Assembly: GCA_016584305.1 (NCBI GenBank)
Contig: JACEEZ010016428.1
Span: forward strand, 56,001-120,000
Length of the DNA stretch: 64,000 bases
Source: Chionoecetes opilio
Lineage: Eukaryota > Arthropoda > Malacostraca > Decapoda > Majidae
Direction: 5' to 3'
A program made the translations under genes and the position numbers. Of the stretch, positions 10,740 through 21,376 are shown in pieces (the stretch's first letter is position 1; the number at the start of each line of letters is the position of its first letter). The notes below the pieces were generated by a model. That model was not told the origin of the DNA. It was given only the letters and a program-made list of their open reading frames with translations, and did not search any database.

Positions 10740-11330
10740 ATGATATACTTGATTTAGTAGTCTTTATCAATTTCCTGGCTTGAGGTATCCAAAATCTAGC
10801 TTCTAGTTTGCACAAAGTAGATTCCACTCCTCCATGATCTCGATCATGAACATCCTTGATGCATAAATCAGTCAGCTTGTGTTTAGTGGGAAGTAAGATG
10901 AAAGCTTCATTGTTGTAATTATTTTTCATCCATGCTGCAATTCTTGATCCCACATACAATATGCCATCCTTACAAAATGGACCTAATCTCTTGAACCTTG
11001 CTTGCCACTTATTTTGTAAAGGAATTTGCGCATGCTTGATCCATACTGTTTCCGCATATTTCAACTGATCTACAGTGGGTGAAGAACAGACGCCCTTGAA
11101 TTGATTTATTTCTTCTCTAACTAATTTCTTCGCAACACCTCGCCTTAGCATGTCAACAATTTGTTCGTTGTATTCTTCTGATAGAGTTTCACCCCGTTTC
11201 CTCAACCGTCTTTCAGTTCCTTTAAGTTTCATTAATGCTATGCCAAATATATTGGGAAGCTGCATGGGATCTTTAATCCATGGGTATCGTACAGTCCATA
11301 CTTTCTCTTTCTTCTGATAATCAAGTCCAC
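10740..11330 (-). pseudogene. BEL/Pao pol remnant: pre-RT linker fused to integrase H2C2 region
   Basis: The frame runs through YPWIKDP and LPNIFGIALMKL, then MLRRGVAKKLVREEINQFKG, the stretch usually found just before the BEL reverse transcriptase. It goes directly into a pre-integrase segment (SPTVDQLKYAETVWIKHAQ) and the zinc-binding region HKLTDLCIKDVHDRDHGG with FWIPQARKLIK. The junction keeps the reading frame. Known BEL elements have about 500 or more residues of RT and RNase H at this point. It stops in unrelated sequence before any DDE core. Confidence 0.75.
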
Positions 11331-11422
11331 TGAGAATTCATTTCATTTCATCTTCTTCCTTTACAGTCATGTGTCTTTCTCTATTGCAGTTATGGCAATT
11401 ACTACAGTTACTACATTGGGGT

Positions 11423-12412
11423 CTACAATTTGTGCCTAAGTGATCTACAGTAAAAAAAATTATCTAATTCTTCCTTTAGAGTCCTGCAGTTTTCCCCTTG
11501 TATTTCATCTATGTTGGATGTTATAATTATATGATTTACTTGAGCTGTATAATATCCTGTACATTCAACTTTGAGTTCTGGGTGCGATCCTCTAATACAA
11601 TAACCAAAGGGGCCTTTCATGTGCTGTACTTTTCCTATAGTTTTAACAGCTATTGGAATGATATTGCAGTTATCAGCACCAATCAATATATCTACTTTCC
11701 CATGAGGTCTTGAAACATCCAAAGATGGAGAAACATCTAATAAGTGGAGAACTCTGTTCATGTGCACTGGGCTAACTTCCGATGTAATTTCATCAATCCC
11801 CACACATTGTATTGAATGTAGATCACCCGTATCATCAACCAGTGGAACTTTATACAATTGAGTGAAAATAGCATTACTAACATTTCCTACCGTAGTCATT
11901 GTGATACTATAAGGTATGCCACATAATCCAAGTTGCCGAGCCTTACGATGTGTTACCAGGCTATTTGTACTACCAGGATCAAAAAGAGTTACTATTGAAC
12001 TGTCCTTACAGTTCACTTGCCCAATCATGAGCAATGTTGAAGTCTCAGATTTGTTAATATGGATGTTCACTTCGTGAGAGTTATTTTGATACCATAAATA
12101 GTGAAGTTTTGGATGATGAGGCTTACCACAAACATTACCATTTCCTAGTTGCATGTAACAAGTACGTTTCTCAGAACAATCTTTGGAACTATGTCCCATG
12201 CCTAAGCAATGAAAACATATATACTTTCTCTTTAAAATATCCATTTTAGCTGTTGGTTCTAAATTATTAAATGTGTTGCAACGATTGATGGTATGAGAGT
12301 CAGAATTGTGATACCAGCAAAAATTAGGATTATGACTGTTATGGTTAGGTTGGGTTGCAGCAGGTCCTCCCGTCATCATTGCTTGGGTAAATTTCTGCAA
12401 TATGCTTTCCAT
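11423..12412 (-). pseudogene. BEL/Pao Gag C-terminus with zinc knuckles and aspartic protease
   Basis: Residues about 60-110 carry a CCHC-type knuckle (CFHCLGMGHSSKDC) and a second Cys/His cluster (CGKPHHPKLHYL). Residues about 145-260 form a retropepsin-like domain with LFDPGSTNSLV as active-site loop (DPG rather than the common DSG/DTG) and DILIGADN near its end. The protein would process the Gag-Pol precursor. The frame breaks near 11455 at a run of eight T, where ELDNFF changes frame and the expected HLG linker continues in another frame. Confidence 0.8.
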
Positions 12413-12990
12413 GTTTGCTTGGTGTTCAGCTTGCTGATTTTGTAATTTTGTGTTTTTATGACCTGATTATCTTCTTCCTTTATGTCTACACCATGAAAGG
12501 AAGCTTTAGCACTACGGGTCGTATTCCGAACATCTTTGTCCATATAATCAAGCAGTTCCCTTTCTTCTTTCAGATAATCTATTAGTTCAGGGAAAGAATT
12601 TACTTTATTTGACAAACTTTTATATTTTTTAGTCCACTCACGTTTTTGATGTGGAGGCAATATTTTCTCAATTAAGCTTATCACAATAACAGTTGACATT
12701 TGTTCTTCCAAATTATTTCTCTGCATATCAGTCCAACACTTTTCTATTACTTCTACTGTTTCTACAAATTTAGCTGTATTACCTTCTGGTATTAGTTTTA
12801 GTCCTTTCAACTGATCAAGTTGACACAACACAATCTGTTAGTCTAATAGGGTCTGCATATCTTTGGTCAAGACGACGAAACATTTCATCAAAGTCGTCTT
12901 CTACCCCATGTACTAGACTCAGTGCTTCACCCGATAACACTGAAGCAAAGCAAATGCACTCTTCCCGTAATTGTCTGTCATTATCTTATG
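12376..12990 (-). pseudogene. BEL/Pao Gag middle region (DUF1759-like)
   Basis: The sequence from 12990 reads LREECICFASVLSGEAL, then DDFDEMFRRLDQRYADP, the hallmark of DUF1759-type Gag proteins. After a frame change near 12830 it continues LDQLKGLKLIPEG, FVETVEVIEKCWTDMQ and ELIDYLKEERELLDY. It lies between the coiled-coil N-terminus and the knuckle/protease frame. It is broken into at least three frames. Confidence 0.7.
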
Positions 12991-13429
12991 GTAGTTGCTT
13001 CGAAAAGTCTGGTATTGACGTGTCACCATCAAATTTCGGCGGTTCTATAGATTTCACTTTCACTGTCATGTTTCCAGCTTTGGCTACTTGTTCCCTTTCT
13101 TGTCTTTCTTTTCTACGCAATGTCAACAACTTATCATAGGCATCTGTTTTCATTGTCTCTGCCTTAACTATATACTGTTCCTCCTCTTTAAGTTTAGTAT
13201 CTAACTGTTCCTCTTCCTCTTCATCTTCACACATTTTCCCAACTAACGTCTCATGTCGCCTTTCAAGTTCACTGAAGGCGTCCTTAGTCTCCTCATAATA
13301 CATTTTAATGATATCAGATGTTTTTCCTAGTCTTACTTGTTCAGTCAGTAGCTGATACTTCCTTGTAAGTTTCCCACGAGCTGTCCCTCGTAGACGCCGT
13401 AGGCAAGCCAACTCAGTTATGGTGGGCAT
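12986..13429 (-). pseudogene. BEL/Pao Gag N-terminal coiled-coil region
   Basis: The 147-residue frame starts MPTITELACLRRLRGTARG, has a long acidic/basic coiled coil (CEDEEEEEQLDTKLKEEE), and ends IEPPKFDGDTSIPDF, matching the KF.G....F start of the DUF1759 region. The ATG at 13429 sits just downstream of the putative leader and is a plausible Gag start. A frameshift at KQLP separates it from the next Gag segment. Confidence 0.7.
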
Positions 13430-13449
13430 CTTGTTGGAATGTAACGTTT

Positions 13450-14182
13450 AGACCATCCGGGTGCAGTGAAACAATATGTAGCAACTCGGTTTTATTTCCA
13501 TATGTTCCAACCTGTAGGACCGGGCCACATTAGTACCATAACATAATAACCACATAGCCACTGTCAAATCACTGTGTACCTCAACAGTTAATAATAAGAT
13601 CACTATGCAACCTTAACAACATAAATAACATGTCACAGGACCTCCACAAAAGCTGAATAGAAAACTTAATATAGCAGTAACTTAACTATATCATATAAAT
13701 CATTAACCCTCACTACTACTGCATTGATACATAAACCATCATCAAAAGGTTAAACTAGTACAAGAAGGTTAACATCACTTAGCAATTAATCCAAATAATA
13801 ATAACAATATAGTACTCACAACATTGCGACGCCAGCTGTACCCGGTTAGTCTTGAACGCCAAGTCAAGGAGATTAATAACTCCACAAACTATTTGTAGGC
13901 GTAGAGGTCAATCTGGAAACACTTCTACACCAGTGTAACTCAGCAGAGTGTCGTACAATATGAATGATAGTTGATAAGTTGATAAAATGGTGCAGAACGT
14001 TTCAGCGACCCGCCTCTCTCAACAGCTGATACCTTCTCCGCGCTCTTAGCCTACAAAGTCTTTTCTACAAATTACATATGGTCGTACGTAGTTATTCACA
14101 AGTTACATGTCAATTATTCATAATAAAGTAATATTTCCTATTAAAATACGTAAGTCACAAATGCCAACTGTGCTATATGAAC
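13450..14182 (-). repeat. Putative BEL/Pao 5' LTR and leader
   Basis: Non-coding sequence lies between the Gag start and a LINE RT fragment. Read on the minus strand from about 14182 it begins TGTTCATATAGCACAG, a TGTT-type LTR start. It abuts the RT frame, which stops making sense at exactly this point. No second LTR is present in the window, so the inner boundary cannot be set. Confidence 0.4.
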
Positions 14183-14871
14183 ACTATATTGTCATCATCA
14201 GAGTCATCCCCATTCACCACCAAAACCTGGCTCTTCTCCTTACTGAGCCTAACGTTGAAGTCCCTTCCATACTCAGTCACAGCATTCATCACCTCTTGTA
14301 GCTCATTGTGGTTTTCACTAAGGATCACCACATCATCTGCATACATCAGTACACTCAACACTTCATCTCCAATTTTCACACCCAGACCTGTACGCTTCAC
14401 TCTCACTGCCATTTCCTCAACATATAATCCAAAAAGTAGAGGAGAAAGGACACAGCCCTGTCTTACTCCTCTCTTACTATTCACCCATCCAGTCTCGAGG
14501 TCACCCATACTGAACTTGGCCTGTGTGTTCTCATACATACTGCTTATTATTTTAACAACCTTCTCACTCATGCCAATCGTCTCCAATACCTTACATAGCA
14601 TTCTCCTATCCACTCTGCCATACGCTTTCTCAATATCTAGAAAGGCTAGATATTTCTTTCTTCCATCCTTCCTTGTTCTCTCAATCACTTCATTCACTAC
14701 AAACATATTGTCCTCACCTCTTCTGTCTTTTCTGAATCCATTCTGCTCTTCACCCATCACCTTATTTCTTTCCACAACTTCACCTAGTCTTTCATTCAGT
14801 ACACCACAGAAAATCTTACATACCGTGTCACACACCGCTATTGGCCTGTAATTCTTAATAATAATAAGCAA
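14183..14871 (-). pseudogene. Non-LTR reverse transcriptase fragment (YADD type)
   Basis: This 232-residue frame has the fingers block NYRPIAVCDTVCKIFCGVLN, GEEQNGFRKDRRGEDN, motif A FLDIEKAYGRVDRRML, motif B KRGVRQGCVLSPLLFGLY and motif C LMYADDVVILSE. The catalytic Asp pairs are intact but both ends are missing: the upstream part stops at a TAA-rich repeat (about 14860) and the downstream part at the BEL leader boundary (about 14183). It differs from the RTE-like family elsewhere in the window. The clade was not determined. Confidence 0.8.
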
Positions 14872-15660
14872 TGTTTGGGATGTGATCTTGATCTTGATAT
14901 TAGTTTATTTATTTATTAATTTTTATATTTATGTTATTTTTTTCCTTTTTTCATATATAGTGCAACGACCGCCCTCCCCCCCCCTTACCTTCACTGTCCT
15001 CAGCTAGGTTCCTCTACACCTGCTCAGGGCTGCTCTCTTGAGATGCAGGGAAGCAGGCAGGTGCTTAAGACAGAGGGGGGGGGGGGAGACGCGTAGCTCG
15101 TAAACAGGGCTCGTGCTAGGAAATGAGGACTTACCAGGCTGGGTTCCCCTTCTCTGGCTGTTCACACACTCAGGGGGGAAGGGCTTAGGGAAACACAAGG
15201 GGTCCTTTCACGGTGTTATATTGAAGTAACACACAGTACAAGCTTCAAGGTCACTCACTATAAAGTACATGCACGTCATCTACCTCCGACCTCTTCATAG
15301 GCCGTCGCAAGGAGAGACGCTACAACAGTCACCACCCCAGTACCTCTCACAGGCACACCACAGTGACCGCCTCGTCCAGGCGCCACCACACACAGCGGCC
15401 GCCACAAGGCAGGCGCCGCAATCCTACCACACAACCTTACCTCCTCGCAAATACGACCTTGCGACTATCCACTGTGGCCGCCTCCTTCCGGCGCCACAAC
15501 CCACAGGGGCAATTCCTCTTCCAGGAAGTCCCTTGTGCCTCCCTACGTTCCAGGAGTCGTCTCTCCACTCCACTGGCCACGTAGATCCCCTCCGTCAGCG
15601 ACTGCCTCGCCGGCAGCTCGCTCGACCCACCGCGACACACCACAGTGCCACCCACAGGCA
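14872..15660. other. GC-rich stretch without recognised gene
   Basis: T-rich sequence to about 14965 gives way to C-rich and G-rich tracts and then a region dense in GGCCGCC and GGCGCCAC words. Open frames occur on several strands at once, as expected from composition. No domain was recognised. Confidence 0.45.
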
Positions 15661-15667
15661 CTACACC

Positions 15668-16088
15668 ACTGTGGCCGCCTCGTCACGGCGCCACACAGTG
15701 CCACGGTAGACGTCACCTCCCGCGGGAGACACCACCTTACCTCCTACCGGCACAACACCAGCAGAGACGTCACCTCCCGCGGGAGACACCACCTCGTCCG
15801 GCCTCGTGTCTCCTTCCGGGTCTCGGCCTGAGCCAGCCAAAACACCCGGCTTCCCCCTCGAACTTGAGCTCGAGTTGTCTCAGGAGCACACAGACTCTCC
15901 AGATAGCCCCTTCTAACTTTCCTAAACTGTGGCCGCCTCGACACGGCGCCACACAGTGCCACGGTAGACGTCACCTCCTCCGGGAGACACAACCTCGTCC
16001 GGCTCGTGTCTCCTTCCGGGTCTCGGCCTGAGCCAGCTAAAACACCCGACTTCCACCTCGAACTTGAGCTCGAGTTGTCTCAGGAGCA
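15668..16088. repeat. Tandemly duplicated GC-rich block with Helitron scrap
   Basis: The segment 15668-15888 (GTGGCCGCCTCGTCACGGCG to TTGTCTCAGGAGCAC) is repeated at 15928-16088 with a shorter middle. Between them (about 15889-15925) sits ACTCTCCAGATAGCCCC plus TTCTAACTTTCC, found in the Helitron-like elements at 7.2, 27.95 and 49.4 kb. The block ends near a TGTTACGAAC word on the minus strand, so an LTR origin is possible but unproven. Confidence 0.6.
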
Positions 16089-16326
16089 TGTTCGTAACAA
16101 TAGGCTGCTGCTCCCCGCCGAATCTTAGGACGAAATATAAATTATCTATAAGTATGGCCCCTGATTTATATTTCTTATGTCCTTATGTTTTCAGCAGTCA
16201 CTCCTTATATCAGTATCCCTATAATTATGCCCTATCTCCTTTTTTTTCTCCCATTTTCTGATAATGGACTACCGTAGATCCTATAATAGTAATACAACAG
16301 TCATAATACAGATATATAATGTAGGT

Positions 16327-16330
<4 letters not shown>

Positions 16331-16392
<62 letters not shown>
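16331..16392. repeat. (CA)n microsatellite
   Basis: About 31 perfect CA dinucleotides. Confidence 0.97.
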
Positions 16393-16394
<2 letters not shown>

Positions 16395-16961
16395 AAAAAC
16401 CCAGGTTGCCACTATATGTTCAGAAATCTCCTGACAGACAAAAATTCCCAGGATCATCAACAAAGCCTTGACACTGAATCCTTGCTTGCTTGCTTGCCTA
16501 CTGCTTCTTTTAGTCTTGTAGGCTGATGAAGTAATATAAACACATTAACCCCTTGAGGCCCAGAACGTAATTTCCATTGTACTAATGTGGGTCCCATTAG
16601 ACGATTTGTGTGCCTATAAGCAATATTTTATAGCTATGACCTGTTTAGTATCCTTGTCGACTAACTAATTTGGTATATTCCGTTAGTTTTCGTAATTGTA
16701 TGGCTCGAAAACACACAATATTATTATAGCAAAGGAAAGATCTGGGTGTGAAGGTTAAACAATAAATGAGCAAATATTGTGTTTGCTTTCATATCAGTGA
16801 ACTTAGTGGATACACATGTAGTGTTCTGTGACTGGCTGTTACTTATCACAGTTGTAGATTGAAAAGCAAAGTGTGACGAAGACACAGCCACAATCAGAAC
16901 ACGGGAAGGATCAGCATGGTGGCCGCACTCAAATTCAAGTTCGAGGAGAGCGAGGGGTATG

Positions 16962-17085
16962 TATATAAGGCGCGCACAGCCACAGAGCGTCAGTCAGACG
17001 TGCCTTGCTCCAGCTCACGCCACTGCAGCTCTTCCCGCGCAGGCACGCTTTGTTACATCCTGCTGGCTTCTGACGGTGAGCTAAG
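16962..17085 (+). promoter_or_regulatory. TATA/Inr core-promoter-like site with possible first exon
   Basis: TATATAAGG at 16962-16970 is followed 30 bases from its first T by TCAGTC (A at 16992), matching the arthropod initiator TCAGTY at canonical spacing. About 85 bases downstream, GACG|GTGAGC (about 17080) is a good splice donor, so 16992-17080 could be a non-coding first exon. The nearest downstream coding sequence is transposon-derived, so the gene served is unknown. Confidence 0.4.
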
Positions 17086-17739
17086 CAGTCTGTTGTGCTT
17101 TTATGCACACAGCTGTTGTGTTGCTATGTGCTGAGGGGTTGTTTGTCGGGTCGTTTGTCGGGCTGTTTGTCAGGTCGTTTGTCGGGCTGTTAGGCCTACG
17201 TAAAGGGCTAGTTAATTCATTTTCGCCCACAACGTAACTCCCTGCACGAAACCGAACCCCACGATTCCTGGCGCAGGCCAGGGTCACAAGGGGGGCCCAT
17301 AGAAGGGTTGGTGATAGGAAGCCCAGGGGTGAGGCAACAACTGTTAGGGTTATAGTGCGGTATGTAATGTTAGGAAAAGGGCTCCCGTAGGATTTTTGTG
17401 CTAAAATAGATTTTTTTGCAGTTCTGGCTTCTATAGGTATCAGATTAACAGAAAAAGATGGGGTCCCAATTTTCAGACCCCTTACCCCCCTTTTGGGGGT
17501 CACTTCCCTTTTGGGGCCCCCCGGCACTGACCATGCACCTATCTCCGCCAATAATTGACCGATTTTCATAATTTCAGTATCCTTTTGTAGGTTTTCAGGT
17601 ATGCCGAGTCGATTTATAGCACTCAAAAAGCAACCGGAAGTGTCCTTATAGCACTTCCGGTTCAGATTTAGCACTTCCGGTTCAGAGTATAGGGTCTAAC
17701 TCCATTTTTTGTTATGAAAATCAACTTGGGCCTCCCAAG

Positions 17740-18793
17740 TTGAAGGCATTCTCAAGTTGGATGGATAAATCAAAAGTACGCATTGGAGATAAAGTCATCA
17801 AATTGCGTGAGGATCGTAATTTACTGAGCAGATTTCTCATTGTTCAGGGAAGCCGACCAGGTCTAGTGCCAAAATTCGAGGAAATAATTGGCAAGTACGA
17901 GATGTCAACAGTGCCCCGCTCTCTGTGTGCTGTTGATAGATCTTTGTACATCCCAACTGACAAGGCCAGTCTGATGCATGCAGTTGAAGATGCCACGGTT
18001 GAATCTCTTGATGTTCCTCCAGTACCAGACATAGGGCAGGAAGATCCTCCAGTTAAAGTTCTCATCATTGATGCAATGGGTGTACTTCAGAGTATGACAA
18101 AGACGCCAAATATGCTGAAAATTTCACACCTTCAGGATGCATTCAACAAACGCATAGAGACAATGATGACAAGCTATGATGAGGGGCGTGTTGTGTTTGA
18201 TCGATACTTGGATCTGTCGTTGAAAAACCAGACCCGGCAGAAGCGATCAACCACATCCATTGAGTACGAAGTTCATCCCGAAATGAAGCTCACCATGTCC
18301 ATTAAGGAGTTACTTACAGCATCAAAAACAAAGCGGAAGCTCACATGCTTGTTTGGCCAAGGACTGCTTGACTATTTCGCAAGCAAAGATTCATTCGTGC
18401 TCGTTGTCGTGTACGATGATCATATCAAGGGACTAGGTTTTGAGTATGCTCATACACATGAAGAGGCTGACACATTGATTCCAAACCAAGTACTTGCCTC
18501 TACAGCCTGTGGTGCTGCCAGAAAGATCTGCGTATGGTCGCCCGACACTGACGTACTCCTGCTCCTTCTTGGTCTTATCGCCTCCAGACAGATAGCATCT
18601 ACTATATCCTTGAAGTTTCACACAGGCAAAGGAAAGAAGAAACGGGAAATAGACATCTTTGAAAGAGTGCAGGTTATTGGCCGTCGCAAATGTCAAGGAC
18701 TTCTTGGACTCCACAACTTCTCAGGTGCTGATTGGGGAGGCAGATTCATAGGAATTTCAAAGAAATCATGGGTAGATGCATACCTAAAGCTTG
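17740..18793 (+). pseudogene. PIN/FEN-like nuclease family protein, N-terminal and central part
   Basis: About 350 residues belong to a large, mostly unnamed family seen in many marine invertebrate genomes. Visible blocks are STVPRSLCAVDRSLYIPTDK, VKVLIIDAMGVLQSM, FDRYLDLSLKNQTRQKR, HTHEEADTLIPNQVL, VWSPDTDVLLLLLGL and LLGLHNFSGADWGGRFIGIS. EEAD, SPDTDV and the late G-x-D segment look like the acidic metal-binding positions of PIN/FEN-type nucleases; the usual GCD of the last block is GAD here. Activity is an inference. The open frame begins at a TTG in a non-start context, so the true N-terminus or an upstream exon is missing. The ORF is cut at KKSWVDAYLKL by an inserted TIR element. Confidence 0.7.
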
Positions 18794-19396
18794 TAGTCGG
18801 GTCACTTAGGGCGGAAAAAAGGCTTTCGCTTCACCTTAGGTGAAGGAAGTATTTTGAGGGTCTTATCCTAAGCATTTTGTGCCGCTGAATCCGAAAATCG
18901 TAGTTGGGTCACTCGTTAGCCGTAAGTTTTCGCGCAATTTGCAATTTGGCAATTTGGCAATAAAATTGGCAATTACAAATTGCAGAATGAGAACCAGACG
19001 TCGTAGAGACCTCGTTTTGGACTCAAATTGAAGCTTATTAAGAGTGCATAAAATGTTATTGAGTACTCCGTGGTTGTATCTGTTCGGATTACTGATCTAT
19101 AATGGAAATTAGAGATAAGTGGAAAAAAATTGGGAAAAATATAAAAGGAATAATTTTGGCCTTAAAGCCCGAGTTCTTAATAATTAAAAACTAAATTTTA
19201 ATTAGTAAAAAAAGTAAAATAACAAACAATTGCTCTTAGGACACATTTAATTAACGAATTTGTGCAAGGGTGGGTACAATTATTGCGTAGAACAGGGTAT
19301 TTCAATTTGAAAAATGCTTGGATAAGACCCTCAAAATACTTCTTCACCTAAGGTGAAGCGAAACCCTTTTTTTTCCGCCCGAAGTGACCCGAGTAT
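18794..19396. mobile_element. MITE with GGGTCACTT termini (left arm of the composite)
   Basis: The 18794 end (GGGTCACTTAGGGCGGAAAA, TTCGCTTCACCTTAGGTGAA, TTTTGAGGGTCTTATCC) is repeated in inverted form at 19316-19396 with about 75 bp of similarity. Length about 603 bp, no coding capacity. The flanking TA at both ends suggests Tc1/mariner-like mobilisation, by inference. Confidence 0.7.
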
Positions 19397-19462
19397 TAAT
19401 CCAGAACACAAATTTCAAACAACGAAACCGAGTCTCCTCCGCGTATTTTGGAAAAAAAACAA

Positions 19463-20150
19463 TTAGAACACCAAAAATCCCTTACTTGCGATAGCGAGCT
19501 TTTCACAAGTTGAAAAAAATCGAATATCTAGTCGTCTACGCATCGACGTCCTCATGCCCATCTTCCTCGTCGTGATGCACATCTCGGGGAAGCAATCGCA
19601 AAGCTCCGAACAAGGAGTCTGCAGGCGTTGACAGCGGCAGCGATTGGTCGAGCAGTTCGTCTTGCATCCGCAACTGCATCCCATCCATGATACTTTGCGG
19701 GGCGGGAGGCAGGGTGGAAGGGATAGGCGCCAGGTTTGGTCCGTAGCCGTACTTGGTGGGGTCGAGGGTCCCCAAAACTCCTTCTTCACAGCCCCCTCCC
19801 AGACGACGGCCTGTAGCTGGGCTCGCATAATGTGCGGGGTGGTGGTGTGGACTGTCGGAGGGGCCAGTGCTTTGCTCCGCGTCTCCGATGAAATGGCCAG
19901 CGCCGTCGCCACTGGAGAGGGGTCTCTCGGGTTCGGGAAGCTTGGGTGCTCGTCGCAGCTTGCTTTGAAACTCAAGATGTTGTGCATGAGGATTGTCCGA
20001 CGATCGAGGCTCCCTTCTCCGTTCGCGGATTGTTTCTTCCAGCTCCACCGACGACCCAGGTCGCGAAACTCTTGACGAGGGAGGAAAGGGTTTTAAAGTT
20101 GGCCATGTCTCCCTTCGAATTCCCAGTTCGGTTCTTAAGGGTTTCTTCAC
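19463..20150 (-). pseudogene. Cys-rich C-terminal fragment of a transposon-type protein (passenger)
   Basis: Two overlapping minus-strand frames encode MHNILSFKASCDEHPSF, ALAPPTVHTTTPHIMRAQLQ, AVVWEGA and the cysteine cluster CSCGCKTNCSTNRCRC plus TPCSELCDC. The layout (PPT...H.MR...W followed by C.C..C....C.C......C...C.C) resembles the C-terminus of the PIN-like family whose relative lies in the flanking element. It sits in the passenger segment between the inverted MITE copies and is frameshifted. Confidence 0.5.
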
Positions 20151-21034
20151 GCGGGATTTTGGCAGCTTTTCAGGAGTTGTAGCAAGCTTGAAGTCCTCGA
20201 TTGTCCGATGGTTTTGTCAGGGCCTCTTTCCTTGCCTCCGCCAGATGAACCAGTTCGGGTTCCCCGAGGTTCTTGGGCTTGGTGAACTCCACGCCATGGC
20301 CCCAGGGTGGAGAGGAGTTCCTTTATCCGCCAGCGTGAGCGGCCAACACCAGGGCTGCTCCTTGATGCTGTCTATTTCTCCCATCGAGAGAACCACTCCA
20401 CTCCCCAGCTTCCGCTAACCTCTTCCACGAACTCGATCACGGAGCGATCTTCTGGCTCTTGTTGAGTGGAGGCCACTGTCCGTCATGAATGTCCCAGCAG
20501 CCCTTATGGTACATCCACGTCGGCAGCCAGGACGTCGAGGTCGGGAGGAAGCTGGATTTTCCACTCAGAATTCGTTCCATTGTGGACCGCCTCAATGATT
20601 CGATTGGCACTCCAGGTCGTGCTCACCCGGTGCAGGACTTCATTTGGCTTGTCCTCCATCACCGCAGAAGAACCCATTCCTCCGGGGAATAGGAGGGGGC
20701 TGGCGCGGCGGGGGACTCGAGGCGGCGGGTGGCAGGCCTAAAGTAGAGATGGATAAAAGTTTTTTATTATTTAGTCCGGAATGTAAATGGAAAACTCCCA
20801 ATGGGAATATACTTTCGGAATTTCCCATGCATGAAAATAATTATAGCAAATAAGATATTTCTCGAAACATCAATTTAAAAGGATTCAAAGAATGTTTTAT
20901 TAGCTTAAAAGCCCTCGCGGCCAAGCGGCCCACGGCTTTCCACTCCTCGCACCTGCCCAGTTAGATTTTATCATCATCTGCGACGTTTTATCCGGAATCA
21001 GTGCCACGCACTTAGCGCTCCCTATCCTTAATCA

Positions 21035-21376
21035 CTAGACCATAATCAAGCAATATTTTTCATGTCGAAAAATTTTTTCGAAAAAAAAAAAAAAAAATTC
21101 TTCTTCCTTGAAGGTCCGGGGTGGGCGGCTCCGCCCCCGAAGGTCCTGTTGCTCATCTCCGTTTCTGCCTCGCGAATTTGTGGGGCTGGATTTTAGCAAT
21201 GCACCCGTCGGTGCCAAAGACCAATCGTCCCTTCTAGAGGACCTCCTGTGGGCCTCTACGAATTCGCCTTTCGAAGCCCACTTGCCAGCATACTCCGGGA
21301 AAATCCTCCTTGGGGCGTCCGAGGTTTGAAGGACCACATCTCCGTTAGTTGCACCGCAAATGACACACGATTTCAT
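21035..21376 (-). pseudogene. Zinc-finger-like N-terminal fragment (passenger)
   Basis: The frame starts MKSCVICGATNGDVVLQTSD and continues PRRIFPEYAGKWASKGEF before it degenerates into low complexity ending in a run of Phe. A CxxC followed by a D-V-V-L strand resembles the N-terminal zinc-binding module of the same transposon-type proteins. It is on the same strand and upstream of the Cys-rich fragment at 19463-20150, so both may derive from one dead gene. Low confidence. Confidence 0.35.

Larger units (their letters stand above)
10740..13450 (-). mobile_element. BEL/Pao-like LTR retrotransposon, internally deleted
   Basis: On the minus strand the order is Gag, zinc knuckles, aspartic protease, the linker that normally precedes RT, then the integrase zinc-binding region. 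The whole RT/RNase H part is absent. The 3' end is truncated near 10740 and only one flanking candidate LTR/leader (about 13450-14180) can be suggested. Several frameshifts and an in-frame stop (about 11340) show it is dead. Assignment to BEL/Pao comes from the Gag (DUF1759-like) and protease-linker layout. Confidence 0.8.

Noticed and set aside
14177..14851. A 224-residue plus-strand frame
   Set aside because: It is the antisense shadow of the minus-strand RT fragment, which has clear RT motifs.
17081..17674. A 197-residue open frame on the minus strand
   Set aside because: It crosses the left inverted repeat of the 17353-23095 element and has no recognisable motif; the repeat explains the open frame.
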